Position numbers and translations under genes: made by a program. Below, one piece after another: positions 1 to 7,840 of a stretch of DNA of 48,785 bases (position 1 is the first letter of the stretch; every line of letters begins with the position of its first letter). This DNA is from Saprospiraceae bacterium (GTDB lineage: Bacteria > Bacteroidota > Bacteroidia > Chitinophagales > Saprospiraceae): assembly GCA_026993525.1 (NCBI GenBank), contig JALWSS010000152.1, positions 1-48,785 of the forward strand, written 5' to 3'. Below the pieces are notes generated by a model. It searched no databases, was not told where the DNA came from, and saw only the letters and a list, made by a program, of their open reading frames with translations.

Positions 1-34
1 CCCCTAACCCCTAACCCCCTCACAATTGCAGCAA
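1..34. repeat. Short C-rich repeat at window edge
   Basis: Two or three copies of a CCCCTAA-like heptamer abut the first gene. The unit is the complement of the GTAGGGT/TTAGGGT-type heptamers found in later spacers, so this is probably the edge of another intergenic repeat island cut by the window boundary. Confidence 0.5.
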
Positions 35-1081
35 ATGATAGACATTGACCTTCTGAAAGAAATCTGTAAAGTGCCCGGTGCCCCTGGTTTCGAAAAGCGG
101 ATCAGGGATTTTGTCACAGACCTTGTCAGGCCCTTCGTTGACGAAATAAAAGTTGACAACATGGGCAGCATCATTGCACTGAAGAAGGGTGTTTCGGACA
201 AGAAAGTACTGGTTGCAGCCCACCTCGATGAGATCAGCTTCATCGTCAGCCACATTGATGACGACGGGTACATACGCATTCACCCGTTGGGAGGTTTTGA
301 TCCCAAAACCCTCACCGCCCAAAGGGTGATCATCCACGGCCGCAAGGACCTGATGGGCGTTATGGGCAGCAAGCCCATCCACATCATGAAACCGGAAGAA
401 CGCAACAAAGCCCCACAGTTGCAGGATTACTTCGTGGACGTAGGTTTGCCGAAGGAGGCAGTCTGCAAACTGGTGGCTGTAGGCGATCCCATCACCCGTG
501 AACGGGAACTTATCGAAGTGGGCAATTGCGTGAACAGCAAGAGCATTGACAACCGGGTATCGGTATTCATCCTGATGGAGGCCCTCAGAGAACTGAAAGA
601 CCAACAACTGCCTTGCGATTTTTACGCCGCCTTTACCGTGCAGGAGGAAGTGGGCCTGAGGGGTGCCATGTCGGTGGCCCACCAGGTAAACCCCGATTTC
701 GGTCTGGCCCTGGACACCACCATCGCATTTGATGTGCCCGGCGCCCAACCTCACGAGATGGTGACCCGCCTCGGAAAAGGCTGCGCCATCAAGATCATGG
801 ACGGAAGTGTGATCAGCGACAGCCGCATGGTGGAGTTCCTCAAAGACCAGGCAAACAAAAACGAGATCCGGTGGCAGGCAGAAATCTTACCGGCCGGCGG
901 CACCGACACTGCCGCCCTCCAACGCTACGGTAAAAACGGCGCCATCTCCGGCGCCATCTCCGTGCCCACCCGCCACATCCATTCCGTCATCGAAATGGCC
1001 AACAAAGAAGACATCAGAAGCGCCATCGAGCTGCTGAAAGCCGCCGTCCTGAACCTGGACAAATGGAATTGGGAACATTGA
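35..1081 (+). CDS. M42 family metalloaminopeptidase
   Basis: Cytosolic dinuclear-metal aminopeptidase of the M42 (glutamyl aminopeptidase/tetrahedral aminopeptidase) family, expected to trim N-terminal residues from peptides released by proteases. Numbered from a TTG 9 bp upstream, the ligands are visible: His66 and Asp68 in AAHLDE, Asp175 in SKSIDNR, the catalytic Glu pair at 207-208 in QEEVGLRGA, Asp230, and His319 near the end. The second Asp of the usual ALDDR-type motif is Asn here. Length (348 residues) is normal. I prefer the ATG at 35 (MIDIDLLKE) because homologues start near this point and the TTG adds only three residues. The stop is followed within 10 bp by a repeat island, and the next gene is convergent. 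No signal peptide is seen. The exact substrate cannot be read from sequence. Confidence 0.93.
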   Translation: MIDIDLLKEICKVPGAPGFEKRIRDFVTDLVRPFVDEIKVDNMGSIIALKKGVSDKKVLVAAHLDEISFIVSHIDDDGYIRIHPLGGFDPKTLTAQRVIIHGRKDLMGVMGSKPIHIMKPEERNKAPQLQDYFVDVGLPKEAVCKLVAVGDPITRERELIEVGNCVNSKSIDNRVSVFILMEALRELKDQQLPCDFYAAFTVQEEVGLRGAMSVAHQVNPDFGLALDTTIAFDVPGAQPHEMVTRLGKGCAIKIMDGSVISDSRMVEFLKDQANKNEIRWQAEILPAGGTDTAALQRYGKNGAISGAISVPTRHIHSVIEMANKEDIRSAIELLKAAVLNLDKWNWEH

Positions 1082-1082
1082 T

Positions 1083-1206
1083 TGGGAGTAGGGAGTAGGG
1101 AGTAGAGAGTAGGGGGGTACCTAGCTCCTTTCATCCCTCATCCCTCCCCCGATGCCAATAATTATCGGCACGGGGCATCCCTCATCCCTCATCCCTCATC
1201 CCTCAT
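1083..1206. repeat. Composite repeat island, copy 1
   Basis: A GGGAGTA-type heptamer array (about 1083-1117), an ACCTAGCTCC centre (about 1119-1128), then a CTCATCC heptamer array interrupted at 1145-1180 by a small GC-rich palindrome. Same order of parts as at 6852, 18168, 18552 and 22121. It fills the convergent spacer between the M42 peptidase and dapD. No ORF or RNA gene is recognisable. Confidence 0.85.
1145..1180. repeat. GATGCC...GGCAT framed hairpin, copy A
   Basis: An inverted repeat with outer arms CCCCGATGCC and GGCACGGGGCAT around a short AT-rich core. The same outer frame recurs at 1253-1323 and 22194-22229 with different cores. Confidence 0.75.
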
Positions 1207-1227
1207 CCCCCGTCTGTTCAGCCGGGC

Positions 1228-1258
1228 AAGCTCATCCCTCATCCCTCATCCCTCCCCC
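1228..1258. repeat. CTCATCC heptamer array
   Basis: Three to four CTCATCC units between hairpins A and B of this island, in the same orientation as the array before it. Confidence 0.8.
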
Positions 1259-1323
1259 GATGCCGATCCCGAATCCCGTCCCGAAATCCTTCGGGATCGG
1301 GATTCGGGATGGCACGGGGCATC
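1253..1323. repeat. Nested hairpin, copy B of the GATGCC frame
   Basis: The same outer frame as copy A, but the core is a long inverted repeat built of TCCCGAATCCCG on one arm and its complement on the other, closing near 1290. It ends 3 bp before the dapD stop codon. It may double as a bidirectional terminator for the convergent genes, though no T-run follows. Confidence 0.7.
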
Positions 1324-1325
1324 TC

Positions 1326-2144
1326 TCACACCGACACTCCATAGTCTCTGAGTGCCTGGTTCAGCGAAACCTTTTTATCCGTTGATTCGGTTCGTTTTCC
1401 GATGATGAGGGCGCAGGCTACCTGGTATTCTCCGGCGGTGAACTTCTTTGGGTAGGTGCCGGGGATTACCACCGAGCGGGCCGGCACGCGGCCTTTGTAG
1501 GTTTCGGGGATGGGGCTGGTGACGTCAATGATGTGGGTGGATTTTGTGAGCACCACATTGGCGCCGAGAACGGCTTCTTTTTCTACCCGCACCCCTTCGA
1601 CGATGATGCATCGGGAGCCGATGAAGCAGTCGTCTTCGATGATGGTGGGGGCGGCTTGCGGTGGTTCCAGAACGCCGCCGATGCCCACGCCACCGCTCAG
1701 GTGCACGTTGCGGCCGATCTGGGCACAGGAGCCCACCGTGGCCCAGGTATCCACCATGGTGCCGGAGCCCACCCAGGCCCCGATGTTGACATAGCCGGGC
1801 ATCATGATGACACCGCTTTCGAGGTAGCTGCCAAAGCGGGCAATGGCGTGCGGCACCACCCGAACGCCCTGTTGGGCATAGTCCTTTTTCAGGGGAATTT
1901 TATCGTGAAACTCGAAAGGGCCCACCTCGATGGTGCTCATTTTCTGGATGGGGAAATACATGATCACGGCCTTTTTCACCCATTGGTTGACTTTCCATTC
2001 GCCGTCCGGCAATGGCTCTGCAACCCTGATTTTACCTTTGTCGAGCAGGCCCACGATGTGGCGGATGGCTTCCTGCACGTTTTTTTGTTGCAGCATGGAG
2101 CGGTCTTCCCATGCCTGGTTGATCATGTTTTCGAGTTCTTGCAT
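1326..2144 (-). CDS. dapD: Tetrahydrodipicolinate N-succinyltransferase
   Basis: Cytosolic trimeric enzyme of the succinylase branch of lysine/diaminopimelate synthesis; it transfers succinyl from succinyl-CoA to tetrahydrodipicolinate. The 272-residue length is typical. An N-terminal helical part is followed from about residue 100 by hexapeptide repeats of a left-handed beta helix (VIMMPGYVNIGAWVGSGTMV, then SCAQIGRNVHLSGGVGIGGV). The family segment GGVLEPPQAAPTIIEDDCFI, which carries substrate-binding residues, is intact. It is the last gene of a minus-strand group with deoC and a SPOR protein (33 and 45 bp spacers). There is no link in function with deoC, so the grouping may be only co-transcription. 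A repeat hairpin sits directly after the stop. Confidence 0.96.
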   Translation of the reverse strand: MQELENMINQAWEDRSMLQQKNVQEAIRHIVGLLDKGKIRVAEPLPDGEWKVNQWVKKAVIMYFPIQKMSTIEVGPFEFHDKIPLKKDYAQQGVRVVPHAIARFGSYLESGVIMMPGYVNIGAWVGSGTMVDTWATVGSCAQIGRNVHLSGGVGIGGVLEPPQAAPTIIEDDCFIGSRCIIVEGVRVEKEAVLGANVVLTKSTHIIDVTSPIPETYKGRVPARSVVIPGTYPKKFTAGEYQVACALIIGKRTESTDKKVSLNQALRDYGVSV

Positions 2145-2189
2145 TCCGTATTGTTGTGTGATTTACCGAAGGGAAAAAGGGACTGAAGA

Positions 2190-2588
2190 TCACCAGAGCA
2201 GTTCTTCAGCTTTGATTTTGTTGTCCTGAACGAGGTAGGCAGCCGGATAATCCACTTTTACCACAGAGAGCGTAGCCAGGGCATCGCGGCGGGAGGTGAA
2301 GGCACCGGCTCTGAGTTTGTAATAGGGTTTGGCGTGTATCCAGTCGGCGCTCAGGTTGGGATAAAACTGGCGGAACTGATACAAGGCGTTTTCCACCCGT
2401 TGGCGGTCGGTGGTGGCGAGTATCTGGATGCGCCAGCCTTTTACGGTTGCTTCCTTGCGGTTGTTTTCGACGAAGGTTTTCATGAGCCGGTCCACAGCGG
2501 GGTCAAGGGTTTCGGTAACCTGCCCTTGTGCGCCGGCAAATTGGATATGGGCAGTAAAAACCAACAAGAGCAACAGCAATTTTTTCAT
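2190..2588 (-). CDS. Secreted SPOR-domain protein
   Basis: A 132-residue exported protein. An N-terminal signal peptide (MKKLLLLLLVFTAHIQFAGA, cleavage probably after AQG) is followed by one SPOR-like domain of about 75 residues starting at GWRIQILATT and ending near AAYLVQDNKI. SPOR domains bind glycan strands lacking stem peptides and often mark division sites. The usual SPOR pattern of an RIQI strand, a helix with a spacing of aromatic residues, the YYKLRAG strand and a second helix is visible. I chose the ATG at 2588 because the longer frame needs a TTG and puts no better signal peptide in front. It lies between deoC and dapD in the same direction. Small SPOR proteins like this are common in Bacteroidota; the specific role is unknown. 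Confidence 0.82.
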   Translation of the reverse strand: MKKLLLLLLVFTAHIQFAGAQGQVTETLDPAVDRLMKTFVENNRKEATVKGWRIQILATTDRQRVENALYQFRQFYPNLSADWIHAKPYYKLRAGAFTSRRDALATLSVVKVDYPAAYLVQDNKIKAEELLW

Positions 2589-2621
2589 GGTCAATGATTT
2601 TTTCTGGCCTGGCTCCGGGTA

Positions 2622-3269
2622 TCAGCCTTTGACAATCTGAATGCCGGAAGAGGTTCCGATCCTGTCGGCTCCGGCCTCGATGAGTTGTTCGGCGAAGGCC
2701 CGGTCACGAATGCCGCCGGATGCCTTTATTTTGATGCGCTTCGGCAAAATTTCCCGGAGCAGTTTCACCACTTCCGGGTTGGCGCCGGGGCCGTTCATGC
2801 CGGTGGAGGTTTTGACGTAATCTACATCAGCCACTGCGCTCAGCTCGCACACCTGCCTGATCTCGTCTTCGGTCAGCATCCCGGTTTCAATGATGAGTTT
2901 GAGGATTCTGCCCTTCATGTGGCAGGCAGTGGTCAGTGATTCGATTTCATTTCTGATGTAGTTCCAGTTGCCGCTTTTGACCGCACAAAGGTTGATGACG
3001 GCATCCAGTTCTTCGGCTCCGTCGTTGACGGCCTTTTTGATCTCCTCCACTTTGGCACTTACGACCGAATACCCCATGGGGAAACCAATGACTGTGGCAA
3101 CTTTTACCCGCGAATCTTCCAGCAAAGAGGCCGCTTCATGGGCGAAGTAAGGCGGAATGCACACGGCGGCAAAGCCATTGTCTTTGGCCTCCTGGCATTT
3201 TGCCTTTACGTCTTCACTGGTGATTCCGGGCTTTAATATGGTATGGTCAATTGTTTGGGCTATATCCAT
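2622..3269 (-). CDS. deoC: Deoxyribose-phosphate aldolase
   Basis: Cytosolic class I aldolase that cleaves 2-deoxyribose 5-phosphate to glyceraldehyde 3-phosphate and acetaldehyde in deoxynucleoside catabolism. The 215-residue TIM barrel has all key residues: Asp89 in ELDAVIN, the Schiff-base lysine Lys153 in DYVKTSTG, and the second lysine Lys182 in IKASGGIR that tunes its pKa. The start ATG is the only good one before the conserved IDHTILKP. It is the first gene of the deoC-SPOR-dapD run. No nucleoside phosphorylase or deoB is nearby. Confidence 0.96.
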   Translation of the reverse strand: MDIAQTIDHTILKPGITSEDVKAKCQEAKDNGFAAVCIPPYFAHEAASLLEDSRVKVATVIGFPMGYSVVSAKVEEIKKAVNDGAEELDAVINLCAVKSGNWNYIRNEIESLTTACHMKGRILKLIIETGMLTEDEIRQVCELSAVADVDYVKTSTGMNGPGANPEVVKLLREILPKRIKIKASGGIRDRAFAEQLIEAGADRIGTSSGIQIVKG

Positions 3270-3653
3270 AGGATTCGGGTCAGGTGGTAATGTAATTGTT
3301 CATTTTGGTTGCGGCTTTCGGGAAATGTACTACCCATTGATGGATGCAAAGAAAAGCAAAAAATCGGAGCGGGAGGGTAACAATCCGAAGCATCATATAA
3401 TAATTTTTTTTCCACAATCTGCCGCCGGCCCTTCCCTTTCCGGAATTGGACGCAAAAGCCTTAAGAAGCTGATTTACAAACAACCACACATTGTTCATCA
3501 GCCGTTTTTGGTCAGAAATCCACAAGCTGTTGCATTCCTCACAATAGTTATCAACACTCAGGTCCGTCGTTTGAACCGGGGCTGAATTGCGATCATGGAA
3601 TCCAATCCGATATTGTTAGCTTTGTGAAAATTTTAGTCTCACAACCAAGCACC
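3270..3653. other. Divergent spacer deoC/dnaB
   Basis: About 380 bp without a convincing gene between divergent deoC and dnaB. It holds one good -7 element for dnaB near its right end and an A/T-rich stretch around 3395-3415. It is one of the few spacers of the left half that lacks the heptamer repeats and palindromes. Short ORFs here have no coding signature. Confidence 0.6.
3617..3624 (+). promoter_or_regulatory. Candidate -7 element for dnaB
   Basis: TAGCTTTG fits the Bacteroidota -7 consensus TAnnTTTG exactly and lies 30 bp before the dnaB ATG. A clear TTTG -33 element at the usual 19-21 bp spacing is not seen (only CATG at the place), so this rests on one box. Confidence 0.4.
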
Positions 3654-5183
3654 ATGTCGAAGCCGGAAGTAGCGAAAAAAGTGAAAAAATTAAGCTCTCT
3701 CGCCCACAAAAAGGAAGGAGAGATAGCGGATTACCTCTTTGGGAAGGTACAGCCTCAGGCTACCCCCCTGGAGGAAGCAGTGTTGGGAGCCTTGATGCTC
3801 GACAAAGACGCACTGGTGACCGTGCTGGACATCCTCAACGACAAGAGTTTTTACGACGAGCGCAACGGACTGATTTACAAAGCCATTCTGAGGCTCTTCG
3901 AAAAAAGCCACCCCGTTGACCTGCTGACCGTTACCGAAGAGCTCAAAAGAAGTGGCGATCTGGAAACCATCGGTGGCCCCGGCTATCTCGTTGACCTGAC
4001 CAACCGCGTGGCCTCTTCGGCCAACATCGAGTACCACGCCCGCATCATCGCCCAAAAGCACATCCAGCGGCAGCTCATCAAAGTGGCCACCAACATCATT
4101 CACGACGCCTACGAAGACACCATTGATGTGTTTGACTTGTTGGACGACGCCGAGCAGGGGCTCTTCGACATCACGCAATCCAACCTGACCCGCCAGCACC
4201 AGACCATGAGCCAGCTCACCAGTGAGTTTATGAAACTGATGGACGAGCTGAAAAACAAGGAAGACGGCCTCACAGGCGTACCCACCGGCTTTACCAAACT
4301 CGACCGGCTGACCTCCGGCTGGCAGCCCTCCGACCTGGTCATTGTGGCCGCCCGTCCGGGTATGGGTAAGACCAGTTTTGTCTTAGCGCTGGCGCGCAAT
4401 GCCGCAATGGATTTCCAAAAACCGGTAGCCGTCTTCTCACTGGAGATGTCCGGCGTACAACTGGTTCAACGAATCGTTGCCATGGAATCCGAAATTGACG
4501 CCCACAAAATGCGGAACGGAAAGCTGAAAGACTACGAGTGGACGCAGCTCAATCACACCATTGAAAAACTCAGCGATGCTCCCATTTTCATTGACGACAC
4601 ACCCGGCATCAACATCTTTGAACTGCGGGCCAAGTGCCGCCGACTGAAAAAACAACACGACATACAATTGGTCATCATTGACTACCTGCAGTTGATGAGT
4701 GGTACCAGCGAGAACAAAAACTCCAACCGGGAACAGGAGATCAGCAACATCTCCCGCTCCCTGAAAGGCCTCGCCAAAGAACTCAACGTACCCGTCATCG
4801 CACTGTCGCAGCTCAGCCGTGCCGTGGAAGTGAGAGGGGGTGACAAAAAGCCCCAGTTGTCTGACCTGCGTGAATCCGGCGCCATCGAACAAGATGCCGA
4901 CATGGTCAGCTTCATCTACCGCCCGGAATACTACGACATCACCGAGTCGCCCGACGGGCAATCCCTCAAAAACGTCGCAGAGATCATCATCGCCAAAAAC
5001 AGACACGGCCCTACCGAAACCGTCAAGCTCAAATGGATTGCCGATTATGCCAAATTCACCGACCTGGAAGACCCGGACTTCGATAGCTTCCCCTCCATGG
5101 ATCCATTCGGACCGCCCGACGACAATCCCGGCATGATCACCAAATCATCCCGCATGAACGACGACGAAGACATCCCGTTCTGA
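3654..5183 (+). CDS. dnaB: Replicative DNA helicase DnaB
   Basis: Hexameric 5'-3' helicase that unwinds the chromosome at the replication fork. The 509 residues show the N-terminal primase/loader-interacting domain (about 35-140, EEAVLGALMLDKDALVTVLD), a linker, and the RecA-like domain with Walker A ARPGMGKTS (Lys239), Walker B VIIDYLQLM (Asp343), and the RPEYY segment near the C-terminus. The C-terminal tail is acidic and ends DDEDIPF, a usual ending for this family. I start at the ATG of MSKPEVAKK; a GTG 30 bp upstream is also open but overlaps the -7 element. It is single-gene, with a strong terminator directly after the stop. No intein is present. Confidence 0.96.
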   Translation: MSKPEVAKKVKKLSSLAHKKEGEIADYLFGKVQPQATPLEEAVLGALMLDKDALVTVLDILNDKSFYDERNGLIYKAILRLFEKSHPVDLLTVTEELKRSGDLETIGGPGYLVDLTNRVASSANIEYHARIIAQKHIQRQLIKVATNIIHDAYEDTIDVFDLLDDAEQGLFDITQSNLTRQHQTMSQLTSEFMKLMDELKNKEDGLTGVPTGFTKLDRLTSGWQPSDLVIVAARPGMGKTSFVLALARNAAMDFQKPVAVFSLEMSGVQLVQRIVAMESEIDAHKMRNGKLKDYEWTQLNHTIEKLSDAPIFIDDTPGINIFELRAKCRRLKKQHDIQLVIIDYLQLMSGTSENKNSNREQEISNISRSLKGLAKELNVPVIALSQLSRAVEVRGGDKKPQLSDLRESGAIEQDADMVSFIYRPEYYDITESPDGQSLKNVAEIIIAKNRHGPTETVKLKWIADYAKFTDLEDPDFDSFPSMDPFGPPDDNPGMITKSSRMNDDEDIPF

Positions 5184-5186
5184 TGA

Positions 5187-5219
5187 AAAAAACCGGCAGC
5201 CGAAAGCTGCCGGTTTTTT
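5187..5219 (+). terminator. Rho-independent terminator of dnaB
   Basis: A 9-bp GC-rich stem ACCGGCAGC/GCTGCCGGT with loop CGAAA, extended by A:T pairs and followed by a run of six T. It starts 4 bp after the dnaB stop. Confidence 0.9.
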
Positions 5220-5221
5220 GC

Positions 5222-5278
5222 TTTGATTGGGGGAACCGGAGGAATCGGGTGAATTGGGTTAATCGGGGGAACCGGTAT
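5222..5278. repeat. Degenerate GAATCGGG/GAATTGGG repeat
   Basis: Five to six imperfect 8-9-nt units (GGGGAACCG, GAGGAATCG, GGTGAATTG, GGTTAATCG, GGGGAACCG) directly after the dnaB terminator. The unit resembles the GAGGAATC octamer array at 17410-17655, read in the same orientation, so the two may be one family. Confidence 0.6.
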
Positions 5279-5369
5279 GGGGCAGAAGGTCAGTGCACTT
5301 TTGCCCGGCATTCAACGATACTGCTTGTCTGTCCGTACTTTTTCCAATCACCATTGGGCAAGACTTTGT

Positions 5370-5377
5370 TATGTTTG
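5370..5377 (+). promoter_or_regulatory. Candidate -7 element for DEAD-box gene
   Basis: TATGTTTG matches TAnnTTTG. It lies 83 bp before the TTG start of the helicase gene. An ATTG occurs upstream, but the spacing (13 bp) is too short for a canonical -33 element. Confidence 0.35.
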
Positions 5378-5459
5378 TGGCCAATTACAAAGGAACAATT
5401 CATCAGCATTTTACCTGCCTCAGGGTCGTATCTTACTGGTCTAATCAAACAGTACAAAA

Positions 5460-6722
5460 TTGAAATTCGAGGAATTTGGCTTAGAGCCACAGTTGTTAGA
5501 GGGGTTGCAGGCAATGGGATTCGAAACTCCCACCCCCATTCAGGAACAGGCCATACCCCCACTTTTGGAAGGACGTGACATCCTGGCCTGCGCACAAACG
5601 GGCACCGGAAAAACCGCCGCCTTTCTGCTGCCCATCATCAATAAAAACATTGCGGAACCAAATACCGGCGTGGACACCATCATTCTGGAACCCACCCGTG
5701 AACTGGCCGTTCAGGTTGACCAGCAACTGGAGGGATTCTCCTACTTCGCCGGCCTCAGTTGCATGGCCATTTACGGCGGCCGGGACGGACACTCCATGAA
5801 CCAGGAAATGAAAGCCCTGAAACAAGGGGCCGACATCATCGTGGCAACGCCCGGCAGGCTGCTGGCACACCTGCAACTCGGCTATGTGGACCTCAGCACC
5901 ATCCGCCACTTCGTGTTGGACGAAGCCGACCGCATGCTGGACATGGGCTTTGTAACAGACATCATGACCGTGGTCAACAAACTGCCCGTGGAACGGCAAA
6001 ACCTGCTCTTCTCCGCCACCATGCCCAATGATATTCGTCGCTTCGCAAAAAACATCCTGCGCAACCCCGTGGAGGTGAGCATAGCCATCTCAAAACCCGC
6101 AGAGGGCATTACCCAGGGCGCCTACCTGCTCAAAGACAGCCAAAAAAATCAACTGATCGAATACCTGCTCAGACGACAGGGTAAAGCACGCCGAATCCTG
6201 GTCTTTGCCAGTAGTAAGAAAAATACCAAAGAACTGGCCGCACACCTGAGCCGTGCAGGATTTCCGGCAGCGGACATCCACTCCGACCTGGACCAGAAAC
6301 AACGGGAAGACACCCTGCTCAACTTCCGGAACAACTCTGTGCCCATCCTGGTGGCCACCGATGTGCTCTCGCGGGGCATTGACATCAAAGGCATCGATGT
6401 GGTCATCAACTACGACGTGCCCGGCGACCCGGAAGACTACGTGCACCGAATCGGCCGGACAGCACGTGCCGATGCCACAGGACTGGCCATCACCCTGATC
6501 ACCCCCGCTACCAAAAGGAAGTTTGACCGCATCGAAAAACTGACGGACATGAAGGTGCCCATCTTCCCGCTGCCACCGGAAATCGGCTCCTCCCCGGACA
6601 TGAACAAAAGAACTGGCGGTGGGCGCGGAGGAAACCGCTCAGGCCGCAGCGGCCAAAGACGTAAAAACAACAACTACCGGGGCCGAAACAAGCGCTCCGG
6701 ATCGAGGAATAAGAGGTCGTGA
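5460..6722 (+). CDS. DEAD-box RNA helicase, RhlE-like
   Basis: ATP-dependent RNA helicase for ribosome assembly or RNA turnover. All motifs are present: Q motif with its upstream Phe (KFEEFGLEPQLL to PTPIQEQAI), AQTGTGKT at 45-52, PTRELA, TPGR, DEAD at 154-157, SAT, and HRIGRTARA. The last 45 residues are a basic Gly/Arg-rich tail (TGGGRGGNRSGRSGQRR) typical of RNA binding. The start is a TTG: no ATG lies upstream in frame, and the next ATG (MGFETPTP) would remove the conserved Phe of the Q motif. The stop codon lies inside the first unit of a 9-nt repeat array, so the final Arg-Ser may be repeat-derived. Closest to RhlE by tail and motifs; I cannot name the subtype with certainty. Confidence 0.92.
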   Translation: MKFEEFGLEPQLLEGLQAMGFETPTPIQEQAIPPLLEGRDILACAQTGTGKTAAFLLPIINKNIAEPNTGVDTIILEPTRELAVQVDQQLEGFSYFAGLSCMAIYGGRDGHSMNQEMKALKQGADIIVATPGRLLAHLQLGYVDLSTIRHFVLDEADRMLDMGFVTDIMTVVNKLPVERQNLLFSATMPNDIRRFAKNILRNPVEVSIAISKPAEGITQGAYLLKDSQKNQLIEYLLRRQGKARRILVFASSKKNTKELAAHLSRAGFPAADIHSDLDQKQREDTLLNFRNNSVPILVATDVLSRGIDIKGIDVVINYDVPGDPEDYVHRIGRTARADATGLAITLITPATKRKFDRIEKLTDMKVPIFPLPPEIGSSPDMNKRTGGGRGGNRSGRSGQRRKNNNYRGRNKRSGSRNKRS

Positions 6723-6797
6723 CGGACGTGACGAGCGTGACAAACGTGACGGTCGTGACGAGCATGACAGACGTGACGGACGTGACGGACGTGAGAA
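6718..6797. repeat. CGTGACGGA nonamer array
   Basis: About eight imperfect 9-nt units of the form CGTGACGGA with variants CGTGACGAG, CGTGACAAA and CATGACAGA. It begins at the last codons of the DEAD-box gene; the TGA in the first unit is the stop codon. No other array in the window has this unit. Confidence 0.85.
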
Positions 6798-6851
6798 GGT
6801 GAGGGGTGGCTGTTCAATGACTTTCTTTCAAAATTGAATACCTCCTCATCT

Positions 6852-6993
6852 CTGAGTAGAGAGTAGAGAGTAGAGAGTAGGGAGTAGGGAGTAGGGAGTA
6901 GGGTTGGGTGAGCTAGCTCTGCCATTCCTCATCCCTCATCCTGCCGAAGGCAGTCCCGAACTTGTTTCGGGATCATCCCTCATCCCTCATCCC
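6852..6993. repeat. Composite repeat island, copy 2
   Basis: GAGTAGA/GGGAGTA heptamers (about 6852-6902), GGTTGGGTGAGCTAGCTC centre with the palindrome GAGCTAGCTC at 6910-6919, then CTCATCC units, a CCTGCCGAAGGCAG mini-hairpin, the CCCGAACTTGTTTCGGG palindrome (6951-6979) and more CTCATCC units. It lies between two co-directional genes and ends 8 bp before the rluB start codon. Confidence 0.85.
6951..6979. repeat. CCCGAACTTGTTTCGGGAT palindrome, copy 1
   Basis: Small inverted repeat CCCGAA/TTCGGG with loop CTTGT. Identical copies with the same flanks (CAGT before, CATCCC after) lie at 13991-14019 and 22253-22281, and a variant is at 20178-20201. It behaves like a REP-type element. Confidence 0.8.
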
Positions 6994-7001
6994 TGAATAT
7001 C

Positions 7002-7796
7002 ATGCCCCGGAGAAAGCAGCCATCCAGATTTTTTGCGAAGAAAAGCCAACCGGCGAAGCCGGAAAGCGGGAGCTTGCCCATGCGCCTGAACAAATTCGTA
7101 GCGCACGCCGGCATCTGTGCCCGCCGGCAGGCTGCCGAACTGGTGAAGCAAGGCCAGGTAAAGGTGAACGGCAAAGTGGAGCTGAGCCCGGCCTACCTCG
7201 TACAACCCGGCGACAAAGTTGCTTACAAGGGCAAAACCCTCAGGCTGGAAGAAAAAAAGGTGTACATCCTGATGAACAAGCCCAAAGATGTCATCACCAC
7301 CGTCAGCGATGAAAAGGGCCGTAAAACCGTGCTCGACCTCCTCCGCGACAAGGTGGATGAGCGGGTCTTCCCCGTGGGCCGGCTCGACCGCATGACCACC
7401 GGCCTGCTGCTGCTCACCAACGACGGCGACCTGGCGCAGCGCCTCTCCCACCCTTCTTTCAAGGTCAAAAAGATCTATTACGTGGTGCTGGACAAAATCC
7501 TGCCGGAGCCGGACCTGGAGCGCATCCGCAAAGGGCTGAAACTGGAAGACGGCCTGGCCAAAGTTGACGGCATCGCCTACGTGGGTGAGAAGAAAAACGA
7601 AATCGGCATCGAACTGCACATCGGTCGCAACCGGATCATCCGCCGCATCTTTGAACACCTCGGATACCAGGTGGTAAAACTGGACCGCACCTATTACGCC
7701 GGCCTCACCAAAAAGGACCTGCCCAGGGGGCGCTTCCGCCACCTCACAGAGAAAGAGATCATCATGTTGAAACATTTTACGAAGGGGAAGAAGTGA
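7002..7796 (+). CDS. rluB: 23S rRNA pseudouridine synthase RluB-like
   Basis: RsuA/RluB/E/F-family enzyme that isomerises a uridine of 23S rRNA to pseudouridine. A short basic N-terminal extension (PRRKQPSRFFAKKSQPAK) precedes the S4 RNA-binding domain (about 26-85, MRLNKFVAHAGICARRQAAE), then the catalytic domain with the nucleophile Asp129 in GRLDRMTTGLLLLTNDG and the C-terminal motif RNRIIRRIFEHLGY. At 264 residues the length is normal. The ATG at 7002 follows the repeat island by a few bases; the internal ATG (MRLNKF) at residue 27 would keep the S4 domain and cannot be ruled out. RluB is the likeliest subtype by length, but RluF or RsuA are not excluded. The S9 peptidase follows after 44 bp. 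Confidence 0.88.
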   Translation: MPRRKQPSRFFAKKSQPAKPESGSLPMRLNKFVAHAGICARRQAAELVKQGQVKVNGKVELSPAYLVQPGDKVAYKGKTLRLEEKKVYILMNKPKDVITTVSDEKGRKTVLDLLRDKVDERVFPVGRLDRMTTGLLLLTNDGDLAQRLSHPSFKVKKIYYVVLDKILPEPDLERIRKGLKLEDGLAKVDGIAYVGEKKNEIGIELHIGRNRIIRRIFEHLGYQVVKLDRTYYAGLTKKDLPRGRFRHLTEKEIIMLKHFTKGKK

Positions 7797-7840
7797 TCTT
7801 TGCCCTTCGGTAAATTTTGCCGACAGAAAACATCCTGACC

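Noticed and set aside
1152-1385. ORF with HPSSLIPHPSSP repeats and its relatives in other islands
   Set aside because: Translation of CTCATCC heptamers; a 7-nt period cannot keep a functional reading frame.
3280-3525. Minus-strand ORF of 81 residues between deoC and dnaB
   Set aside because: No coding signature or known domain, atypical composition, and it lies in a divergent promoter region.
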